From positions 1-40,232 of the forward strand of contig JAIRWL010000026.1 of the NCBI GenBank assembly GCA_031268935.1: a stretch of DNA of 40,232 bases, in the 5' to 3' direction. How positions within the stretch are numbered: the stretch's first letter is position 1; each line of letters opens with the position of its first letter. This document shows, in pieces, positions 33,591 through 40,232 of this stretch. This stretch comes from Holosporales bacterium (GTDB lineage: Bacteria; Pseudomonadota; Alphaproteobacteria; RUG11792). The notes beneath the pieces are model-generated. The model searched no databases and was not told the origin of the DNA. It was given only the letters and a program-made list of their open reading frames with translations. Made by a program: the position numbers and the translations under genes.

Positions 33591-34937
33591 TCATATGTTA
33601 ATACGCATCCATTTCCCCGATTTAAATCTGAAATAGAAAACGGATGAAATCGTAGAACAAGCCATAATCAACAGCGACCAGGTTAATTTAATGTTCAGAC
33701 ACCCAAGCTTGGATAAAATATAGGACGGGATCGTGACAATACTCCAAACACAAACCGCAACCGTTCCCATCGTAAATCCGACATCACCACCGCCCTCTAA
33801 TACTCCGGCTATAACCCAGCATATTCCATCGATCATGAAATACAACAAAACGAGTCTAAGGACGAAACGTGTCTCCTGTAAGATTGTTTTATCAACTTCA
33901 AATCTGATAAAATTTTCGGTGATTATTTCTGGGAAAAACAAAAAAAATACGGATGCTACGGCAGTAAAAGTGAGGTGAATAGTAATTCCATTTTTCATTA
34001 ACGCTTTCGTTTTATTTTTTAAACCAGAACCGAGTAGATTCGCCGTAATCGACATCATTCCCTTTTCCAATCCCGAAACGACAAAGGCTAGAAATATGTT
34101 TACGGATACGGCAATCGACTGCATCATTGCGGTTTCGGTGCCAATCCTGGCGAGAATATAATATATGAAACTCCATGCCAACATTTCGCAGATATGTCCT
34201 ATTCCGCCGACGGCTCCTAATTTCAAATATCCAACAAGTTTATGAAAATGGAATTTAAAATTTAGAGTACCATATTTTTCACGAATGCTTTGTTTGAAGA
34301 AAAATATTGACAAAATACCGCAATTTACGAACCAGGCAGTAACCGTCCCGATGGCGGCACCGCGGCTTCCAGTGAATTCATGTATTCCAAAATAACCAAA
34401 AACGAGTACGATATCGATGATGACGTTAATGGCGTTAGCTATTAGGACGGATGTTGTTACAAGCATACCGCGACCGATCGCGACAAAAAATCCAGACATA
34501 GCGTGACAAATCCCGCAAATTGGAGTAAAAAGAACCGTTATCTGGAAATATGGGAGACCGAATTCGTGTAGAAGGGGCGGAATACAATATTTTCCAGCAA
34601 ACATTGATAACGGGATCGTGATTGCAAAAATGGATAATGAAAACCATATCATTTGCCAAACGGCCGTCCCGGTTAGGTGGTATTTTTTCGCTCCGTTATA
34701 ATTACCGACGAATGCACCGGCTACCATCGTGGTAGTCATTATCGAGTATTGAAGGGCAGAACACCACACGGTTGCCGATGAAGCTCCGGTCATAGCATTT
34801 ATTGAAAAACGAGCCAAAACGAGCTGATCTAGGATAATCATGGTATGGGAAGAGAGGGCCGAGATCATCATTGGGAGTGATATCCTGATTATATCGCGAA
34901 TTTTTATATCGCCATCGCAGTTACAGGAAAAATCCAT
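33591..34937 (-). CDS. MATE-family exporter
   Basis: A 448-residue multidrug and toxin extrusion antiporter with about 12 helices in two homologous halves. IRISLPMMISALSSHTMIILDQLVLARF is the family opening, seen here as SLPMMISAL and DQLVLARF. GAFVGNYNGAKK in the first half matches the Q/N-rich G.x.GA motif. GRGMLVTTSVLIANAINVIIDIVL supplies a second-half signature, seen here as ANAINVIIDIVL. Substrates of MATE proteins are cationic drugs and metabolites; the ion used cannot be told. The start is set at 34937 (MDFSCNCDGDIK); an in-frame ATG 31 codons earlier would add a Cys-rich, unconserved leader running over the dapB-like remnant. Confidence 0.88.
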   Translation of the reverse strand: MDFSCNCDGDIKIRDIIRISLPMMISALSSHTMIILDQLVLARFSINAMTGASSATVWCSALQYSIMTTTMVAGAFVGNYNGAKKYHLTGTAVWQMIWFSLSIFAITIPLSMFAGKYCIPPLLHEFGLPYFQITVLFTPICGICHAMSGFFVAIGRGMLVTTSVLIANAINVIIDIVLVFGYFGIHEFTGSRGAAIGTVTAWFVNCGILSIFFFKQSIREKYGTLNFKFHFHKLVGYLKLGAVGGIGHICEMLAWSFIYYILARIGTETAMMQSIAVSVNIFLAFVVSGLEKGMMSITANLLGSGLKNKTKALMKNGITIHLTFTAVASVFFLFFPEIITENFIRFEVDKTILQETRFVLRLVLLYFMIDGICWVIAGVLEGGGDVGFTMGTVAVCVWSIVTIPSYILSKLGCLNIKLTWSLLIMACSTISSVFYFRFKSGKWMRINI

Positions 34938-35061
34938 AAACACCTGATTAAATAATCCATCGGCACAACGCCCGAGTGTAGCACAACATCCATACGCTTC
35001 CAAGCAAGCAGAGGTCTGCCGAATTAGCAATTCGGTAGGTTGGTTATCTGAGGCTCAAAGG

Positions 35062-35211
35062 ATGGGCTTGATCGTAATCGGAATTGGCTCGATCAATGGC
35101 GACGTCGGTGATCTTTTCCTTGACACAGACGTTGTCATCGATCTTTCATCTCCATCTGGAACTGTTGCTATGTTATCAGCAGATAAATATGTTTATAGAG
35201 AATGGCCGTGA
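35062..35211 (+). pseudogene. Probable dapB fragment
   Basis: A 49-codon open frame whose middle reads GIGSINGDVGDL, then TDVVIDLSSPSGTVAML. This matches the part of 4-hydroxy-tetrahydrodipicolinate reductase around its conserved DVVIDFTSP-x-x-T motif. A full DapB has about 240-270 residues, so the Rossmann start and the catalytic half are missing. The frame stays open leftward to about 34948 but that part is not DapB-like. It suggests loss of a lysine/diaminopimelate gene, or decay of a second copy. The rest of the 34938-35294 gap holds nothing else that I recognise. Confidence 0.45.
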
Positions 35212-35294
35212 ATACAAAGCCCGGAGGAGGCGTGACCAACGATTCCCACACCTACTCCGCTAGACCTTTTATCCCTTTAGGGCAGAGTTTTTTG

Positions 35295-38200
35295 TCATTT
35301 CTTAAATACCACTCCTAACCTAACAGAACGAGCCGATAGCTTGACATCAGCTCCGGTCTGGTCAAAACTCGTAACCTTGGATCCAAGGCTACATTGCCCC
35401 TCAAGGAACACTGCCACACTCGGGGTCACCTCCACCATCACCCCTAAACCGAAAATCGGATTAACCCTAGTCTTCGTATACCCCCCGTAGCGCCCAAGGT
35501 CAAAACTCTGCGTTGCCTCTTTTTCTCCCAACTGCTCTGACAATCGCTGAAAGTCCTCACGCTGAGTTACTATTTTCTTAATACCAGAAGTATCGACTTT
35601 TACGGAAGAAACGCTAAGGCCACCGGTTATATATGGCATGAAGTTCGTCCCGAAAAAGTATCCAAACCTAAGCTTTCCTTCCACTGACCAAACTTTTCGT
35701 GCGGTAACACCATTGGACTTCGCCTGCCCTCCTAAGAAGACATTCCCTCCCAACTCGATTCCAGCCCCAAAGTTACCACCAACTGGTGTCAGCCAGCCAG
35801 CTACCACTCCAAGCCCGAAGCTATTCGCCTTTTTACTGCTCCTCCCGCTAGAATTTACCCCTCCATCATGCAAGGCGGTATCTAACTTCTTGCCTGGAAG
35901 ACCACCCAGATTTTTTCTCAAGGCTTCAGGGTCATCCATCGGTAGCTTACCGAACCTCTTTGGCAATTTACCACCAAACTGATCCTTGACTTGATTCACG
36001 GCGTCCTTCGCCTCATCTCTGGCAACATTCCAATTCTTTTGAGCGTCCATTACCGCAGACTGAGAAACCTTGGCCCCGACACCTGCAAGATCAATAGTAA
36101 GGTCTGGTGGATCTTCGAGATTGCCATCATCAGGATCAGAATCAGAATCACCCACAGCGCGCTCAACCACTCTAGCATCTTCATCACCATCCAAGGCGCA
36201 CAATTGCGGATGCGGATCCTCACCCTCTTCCCTCACAAGCACTGCGGGAACAATTCTAAACTCATCTCGAGCCTGAGCTTGGGCCGAGGCCGGCCTCATG
36301 GGAGTAGCCTCAAACACAGGCCTCACCCACAAGGAATGTAGACTGCGAGCTCTCGGAAGCGCCCCTCCACGAGACACAATCGGTGGTTTTGGAGGTCCTC
36401 CCCCTACCTTCGGTGCCTCTGCAATTGCCTCTTCTTCTGAATCGGACGCGAACTCTGCCTCATTCGGCCCAGACCCGCCATGAGTACTCCCTTCACCTGC
36501 CGTCTTGAGGAATTTGGGCTGCGGCGCCTCTCGAGAGTCATCGGATGCCGAACTCTTTCTTGACGAATCAGAGCTCTTCTTTGGACTCCCTTCCTTCTTG
36601 GGTGCCGGGGGCTGCGGCCCTTGGGCTCCATCACCTCCACCGGCTTGGGCGGCTGGTTTTGGCTTCGGAGCTGGTTCACTGCCTCCTCCCCCTGCTACCT
36701 TCTTACCCTTACCCTTTCCAGCGGCACCTGCCTCTGAACTCGTGCTGGAGGAGCCTCCCCCCCCTGCTTTCTTGGAGTGTGGGGCCTGTATCGGAGAAGC
36801 ATTGACCTCCTCTGCCTCTATTCCCCTGTCCATCAGAGGTGGCGGGGGCTTCGGCCCTTGGGCTCCTACTCCTCCACCTAGTTGGTTATCTGTTTTGGGC
36901 GGAGGTAGAGCCCCCCCTTCGTCGCGCACCGGCAATTCTAACCCTGCATGCAGGGATTCCGGGACTTCTAACTGAGGGGCGAAAAGCTCCCCGGGTAGCC
37001 GCCTGCCGCACAACTGCGCCGCTATCTCGTCTACGGGAGCGCGGTGCCGGGGAACTCCCGTTGGAAGACCTCGAACCTGTACCGCCGGCGACTGCCCGCC
37101 TAGGGCTATCCCGGCCCGCGGTGCCGCTGGGACGTCCAGGCGGGAGGAACCTACCTCGAGAAGGGCTGGCATCCCCCCGGGAGCTGGACGCTCATCAGCA
37201 ACGATATCGGCGATGCTGACCCCTCTATTTTTGGTATCCTTCGCGTCGGGCTTTCCCTTGCCGGACTGTGGTTTGGGCTTCTCCGGAACCCCGGGCCCCT
37301 TTGGTGCACCACCCTTATTTGTTTGCCGGGTACCATCTGCGTCCTTTGGTTTGGGTGGCTCCGGATCCGCCGGCTTGGCTCGACTTGCTGCCGCATTCGG
37401 GACCTCGTCTTCAGGCAACCCTTCTTCATTTGCTGCCTCTTCTGCTTGCTCTGACTGCCCGCCTAGCTCTATCCCGTATTGGCGCGCCATCGCATCCGCA
37501 TCGAGGTCGCCGTCAGACGAGCTACCACCATCCGGAACGGCGTGTAGCCGGGCTTGTAGATTCGCTATCTCTGCGTCAACGTCCCCGAGACTATCTGCGT
37601 CTTCCCCAAGATCTGGCTCAACCTTCTGGGCTGGGGCTGCCGCCGCCGCCCCTCTTGTCCTTGCGGCGGGTGCGGGGTTAGGGACCTCATCGTCATGATC
37701 GTCCCCTGAACCCGAGGCTTGCGGTGGTTTCTGCGGGGGGGCGGGCTTACTCCGTCCGCTTCCCTTGACCGCAGACCCTTTGGCTGCCGCACCAGGGACC
37801 GGTTTTGCCGCCCCGGCTAGGTCCGATAGATCTTCTGAGTCGGATGATTTCACTCGAGCCCCTGGGACTCCTCTCTTTGCTCTCGGGGGAGGGGCGGGCT
37901 TTTCCGGTGCCGCAGGGGCCCCTGTCTTCGGTCTGACTACAGTCACCCGGGTTACTGTGAGGGCTGCTAGCCCGTCCCCGGCCGATTCCTCCAAATCATC
38001 CGATCCAATGTCATTGTCGGGCATTGCTGCCGGTTTCTGTGGAACTGACTTTCCTGAAACCTTAGCTGGGGCCCCCGCGGGTGGCCCGGACGGGGGGGCG
38101 CTGCCGGAGTCATCGGAATATCCATAGCCGTCCCAATAGGCTTGATCCCTTGGCGGAGGTGCAGGGATCGCCCCGGGACGCTGAGTTGGCTCTGGTTTAC

Positions 38201-40232
38201 TTTCCTGTTTTGGGGGGATTACCGATGGCTTCTTTGCTGACGGGACACTCGTGACTCGGGGTCCAAAAATGTCGTCAAATTCGGAGCCTGAGTCGCTCAC
38301 AGCCGCCCGCCTGTCTGCGACTTGCGGTGGCTCTCGAGGAGACTCCGGGGCCTTTGGAGGTAATGTCTGTGTCTGAGGGACTGCCGGTCGACTGTGAAGC
38401 CCGGTCCCAGCCTCACTATGGGGAGACGAATCCCGCTCCGAATCGAAATCAAGAGAAGGCTCGTTGTCCTCCTCTTCCCTTGCGCTCGGCCTTGCTGCCG
38501 GCTTGGGAGGGGCCTCTTTTGGGGCTGCCTTGCGCGGGGGGGATACGACGGACTTCTTAGGGGAGCTACCCCCCCCTGAGGGAGCTGGCATCACTGACAC
38601 CACGTCTTCGAATTCTTCCTGCGAGAGGTGGATGTCAGCCAGCCATCCTGGGTCATACGGTTCCAGGATGTACTCCTGCGATGAGTCCGATACATCAGAC
38701 AAAACATCCGATGCGTGCCAGGCGAGGGCCATGCCCCCTCCCTCCGGTGCTCTACCCGACGGCCGGGACGGAGGCCGGTCGTCCGAATGGGGACCTGTGA
38801 CTGGAGCTGCCTGCTTACCGCCTCCTGCTTGGGATTCACTGGCAGGTTGCCCTTTCGGTAGCTCTGCGTCTGCCTGGTCATCTTCACCAGCGTTCCAGTC
38901 TTCCTCGTCAGAAAGTTTTACCCCTGGTTGTCTCTTCCTGGCTGCTCGTCCCTCTTCTCCCTCTGCCGGAGACAAATCGTTTGCGGAATTGTTCCAGTCT
39001 ATTACGGAAGAACTCGATTCCTCCGGTTTTGGCTCTTTGTGTGTAATTGTGCGCGCCTTGACCTCTTTCCTACTCTCTGGGGGGGGAGATTCAGGCAAGA
39101 AATCGCTGCTGTTCAAGCCTTCTCCGATATAAATATGTCTCGCTCTATCCTGATCAATTATTGATCCGGGCGGGGATGATAACAAGGGTAAAAGCTCATA
39201 TTTACCTTCGGATGAGGAATGCTCCGACCCTCCCGATCCATCTGGCTTCTTGGGTTTCACTGGGGCTGGACCAGCTCCTCTCTGGTGACCCAGGCCGGGC
39301 AGAATGGCTTGAACTGGATCAGCTCCCTCTGGAGGGATCGGCGGACCGAATTGTGCCTTGGACTCTGTTGCTGACCCTAGGCTGTTGTCCGAATCGTCGT
39401 CCAGCTCGGGCCTTACTTCGACCGCGTGTTTTTTTTCTGCGTCTTTCCTGACTACCGGCTCTTCTTGGCTTGGTTCCTCTTCCTCTACCAGTACAGGATC
39501 TGCCACACGTGGTCTGGACCCTACGGTACCCAATGGTGCCCCTGGAGTTAACGCGTCTGTCCTGATCCCTGCAGCAGCCGTTTCCTCTTCTTCGTCTGCC
39601 TCTTCCCCTCTACGACCTGCCCTAACTGCGTCCTCCCCGCTGTGACTGGGCGACCCGAAATCTTCGAATCTTACGCTAGTCCCTAAGTCTGATGGTTTTG
39701 CCGCTGCTCCCTCTTCCTCTGAATCTGGTCCTGCAGCGACCGGATCCGGGGGCAATTCCGATGAGTAACTGGAAGAGGAGAGCGGCGCTGCGCCGCCGCC
39801 AGCACCAGCTGGGGGCGGGCTGGTGGTACTGCTGCTCGAAACCGAGATCAATTCCGTCTGCCTTTCACTCTCCGATAAGACTCCCTCCCCTTCCTTACGA
39901 TTCTGGTAGACTCGTATGACTGCTTCTGCTTGACGGGGACGGGCTAGCTGACCCGGGACGCGATCAGCTGCCCTTCCTATCCTTTCTAATTCATCATAAA
40001 TGGGGACATGTTGCCCCCCTGCCTCTTGCCTCCTAGGGGGCGGGAGCTCTAACCTAGGCCCGGCTACTAGCCTCTGCAGCAAAGCCGAAGTGCTGGAGGA
40101 GCTCGAGGTAACTGATACTGGGGCGGACCTCCTGGGGATACGAGGTCTTACGGGTGCTCTGCGATACACCCCCTCGAATGGTCTTAAAATTTCTGCCCCT
40201 AAGGTCAGGGTCTGCATGAGGTCGCCTACTTG
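35295..40232 (-). CDS. Giant disordered surface protein with C-terminal outer-membrane beta-barrel (5' end outside window)
   Basis: At least 1640 residues. The first ATG in the window is at 40217, but the frame is open to the edge, there is no ribosome-binding site and no signal peptide, so the true start is probably outside. Residues 1-1365 are low-complexity: Pro/Ala/Gly-rich basic stretches alternate with acidic Ser/Asp clusters such as SSDSEDLSD, SDSGSEFDD and GSSSDGDLDAD. Residues about 1380-1460 look helical (SAVMDAQKNWNVARDEAKDA). The last 178 residues resemble an eight-stranded OMP_b-brl/OmpA-like barrel: AGIELGGNVFLGG, KLRFGYFFG, YITGGLSVSS, INPIFGLGVMVEVTP-like VNPIFGLGVMVEVTP, AVFLEGQCSLG and a final SVRLGVVFKK. 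The gene is far more GC-rich than the rest of the window. Function is unknown; a barrel-anchored surface display or adhesin protein is inferred. Confidence 0.75.
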   Translation of the reverse strand, partial: QVGDLMQTLTLGAEILRPFEGVYRRAPVRPRIPRRSAPVSVTSSSSSTSALLQRLVAGPRLELPPPRRQEAGGQHVPIYDELERIGRAADRVPGQLARPRQAEAVIRVYQNRKEGEGVLSESERQTELISVSSSSTTSPPPAGAGGGAAPLSSSSYSSELPPDPVAAGPDSEEEGAAAKPSDLGTSVRFEDFGSPSHSGEDAVRAGRRGEEADEEEETAAAGIRTDALTPGAPLGTVGSRPRVADPVLVEEEEPSQEEPVVRKDAEKKHAVEVRPELDDDSDNSLGSATESKAQFGPPIPPEGADPVQAILPGLGHQRGAGPAPVKPKKPDGSGGSEHSSSEGKYELLPLLSSPPGSIIDQDRARHIYIGEGLNSSDFLPESPPPESRKEVKARTITHKEPKPEESSSSVIDWNNSANDLSPAEGEEGRAARKRQPGVKLSDEEDWNAGEDDQADAELPKGQPASESQAGGGKQAAPVTGPHSDDRPPSRPSGRAPEGGGMALAWHASDVLSDVSDSSQEYILEPYDPGWLADIHLSQEEFEDVVSVMPAPSGGGSSPKKSVVSPPRKAAPKEAPPKPAARPSAREEEDNEPSLDFDSERDSSPHSEAGTGLHSRPAVPQTQTLPPKAPESPREPPQVADRRAAVSDSGSEFDDIFGPRVTSVPSAKKPSVIPPKQESKPEPTQRPGAIPAPPPRDQAYWDGYGYSDDSGSAPPSGPPAGAPAKVSGKSVPQKPAAMPDNDIGSDDLEESAGDGLAALTVTRVTVVRPKTGAPAAPEKPAPPPRAKRGVPGARVKSSDSEDLSDLAGAAKPVPGAAAKGSAVKGSGRSKPAPPQKPPQASGSGDDHDDEVPNPAPAARTRGAAAAAPAQKVEPDLGEDADSLGDVDAEIANLQARLHAVPDGGSSSDGDLDADAMARQYGIELGGQSEQAEEAANEEGLPEDEVPNAAASRAKPADPEPPKPKDADGTRQTNKGGAPKGPGVPEKPKPQSGKGKPDAKDTKNRGVSIADIVADERPAPGGMPALLEVGSSRLDVPAAPRAGIALGGQSPAVQVRGLPTGVPRHRAPVDEIAAQLCGRRLPGELFAPQLEVPESLHAGLELPVRDEGGALPPPKTDNQLGGGVGAQGPKPPPPLMDRGIEAEEVNASPIQAPHSKKAGGGGSSSTSSEAGAAGKGKGKKVAGGGGSEPAPKPKPAAQAGGGDGAQGPQPPAPKKEGSPKKSSDSSRKSSASDDSREAPQPKFLKTAGEGSTHGGSGPNEAEFASDSEEEAIAEAPKVGGGPPKPPIVSRGGALPRARSLHSLWVRPVFEATPMRPASAQAQARDEFRIVPAVLVREEGEDPHPQLCALDGDEDARVVERAVGDSDSDPDDGNLEDPPDLTIDLAGVGAKVSQSAVMDAQKNWNVARDEAKDAVNQVKDQFGGKLPKRFGKLPMDDPEALRKNLGGLPGKKLDTALHDGGVNSSGRSSKKANSFGLGVVAGWLTPVGGNFGAGIELGGNVFLGGQAKSNGVTARKVWSVEGKLRFGYFFGTNFMPYITGGLSVSSVKVDTSGIKKIVTQREDFQRLSEQLGEKEATQSFDLGRYGGYTKTRVNPIFGLGVMVEVTPSVAVFLEGQCSLGSKVTSFDQTGADVKLSARSVRLGVVFKK
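36604..36641 (-). repeat. Internal repeat of the giant gene, copy 1
   Basis: These 38 bases match 36841-36878 with five differences. The pair encodes the related peptides GGGDGAQGPQPPAP and GGGVGAQGPKPPPP, so the disordered region grew partly by segment duplication. Confidence 0.8.
36841..36878 (-). repeat. Internal repeat of the giant gene, copy 2
   Basis: The partner of 36604-36641, encoding GGGVGAQGPKPPPP. Confidence 0.8.
37090..37112 (-). repeat. Internal repeat of the giant gene (GxxLGGQS), copy 1
   Basis: GACTGCCCGCCTAG followed by CTATCCCG recurs at 37453-37475. It encodes GIALGGQS here and GIELGGQS in the partner. The barrel itself contains the similar GIELGGN. Confidence 0.7.
37453..37475 (-). 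repeat. Internal repeat of the giant gene (GxxLGGQS), copy 2
   Basis: The partner of 37090-37112, encoding GIELGGQS. Confidence 0.7.

Noticed and set aside
34938-35030. 31-codon N-terminal extension of the MATE protein
   Set aside because: It is Cys-rich and unlike MATE N-termini; it sits over the open frame leading into the dapB-like remnant on the other strand.
38464-39132. 222-codon open frame on the plus strand, with others at 37213-37698 and 36505-36975
   Set aside because: Antisense to the giant gene. The high GC and repetitive Ser/Pro/Asp codons suppress stops in all frames, and the translations have no domain, signal peptide or ribosome-binding site.

Overview
The window looks like chromosome from a host-associated alphaproteobacterium, most like the Holosporales/Rickettsiales-type intracellular symbionts. 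This is inference from gene content and style. The housekeeping genes are AT-rich (by eye about 40% GC). There is a CckA hybrid kinase (the alphaproteobacterial CckA-ChpT-CtrA cell-cycle relay), a short FtsK, a cysteine-less L31 and scattered single housekeeping genes without large operons. Between them sit several short, unfamiliar, Sec-signal-bearing proteins. The cell makes lipid A (lpxB), has a rod-elongation machinery (mrdA, rodA, a probable mreD) and carries comEC.

Layout. 0.4-1.0 kb: an unrecognised secreted protein. 1.2-3.5 kb (minus): ftsK. 3.5-4.9 kb: a GrpB-domain gene with a probable acetyltransferase tail, bracketed by two copies of the tRNA-Arg(ACG) promoter and tRNA 5' end; the second copy leads into the intact tRNA. 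4.9-6.0 kb: a secreted thioredoxin-fold protein with disordered flanks. 6.2-8.5 kb: mrdA and a cold-shock gene with a long leader. 8.9-14.3 kb: a small secreted membrane-active-looking protein, an EamA transporter, rho, rpmE, greA and an MFS transporter. 14.5-21.1 kb: cckA, a DUF167 gene, gyrA and lpxB. 21.3-22.9 kb: two small secreted proteins and a duplicated non-coding segment. 22.9-26.3 kb: a zinc-ribbon protein, pgpA and rodA in an overlapping operon, then a Xer recombinase. 26.4-29.3 kb: tRNA-Asp, tadA, rluB, tRNA-Gly, prmA and an MreD-like protein. 29.2-31.2 kb (minus): three tightly coupled genes that look like very divergent inner-membrane platform proteins of a type II secretion/type IV pilus machine (GspL/PilMN-, GspM/PilO- and GspC/PilP-like). 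31.5-35.0 kb: tRNA-Leu, comEC and a MATE exporter. 35.0-35.2 kb: a short fragment that reads like the middle of dapB. 35.3-40.2 kb (minus): a giant GC-rich gene, still open at the window edge, encoding a very long disordered, acidic/Pro/Ser-rich region that ends in a probable outer-membrane beta-barrel.

How it fits together. The window mixes conserved core functions (division, elongation, transcription termination, translation and tRNA modification, lipid A) with a lineage-specific envelope and secreted layer. The secreted genes are more GC-rich than their neighbours and share low-complexity Pro/Ser/Glu plus Lys-rich stretches. Two have a TTAA-N7-TTAA box upstream, which could place them under CtrA. 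The most interesting candidates are the giant barrel-anchored protein, the divergent GspL/M/C-like trio next to comEC, and the gene captured between duplicated tRNA-Arg promoter segments.
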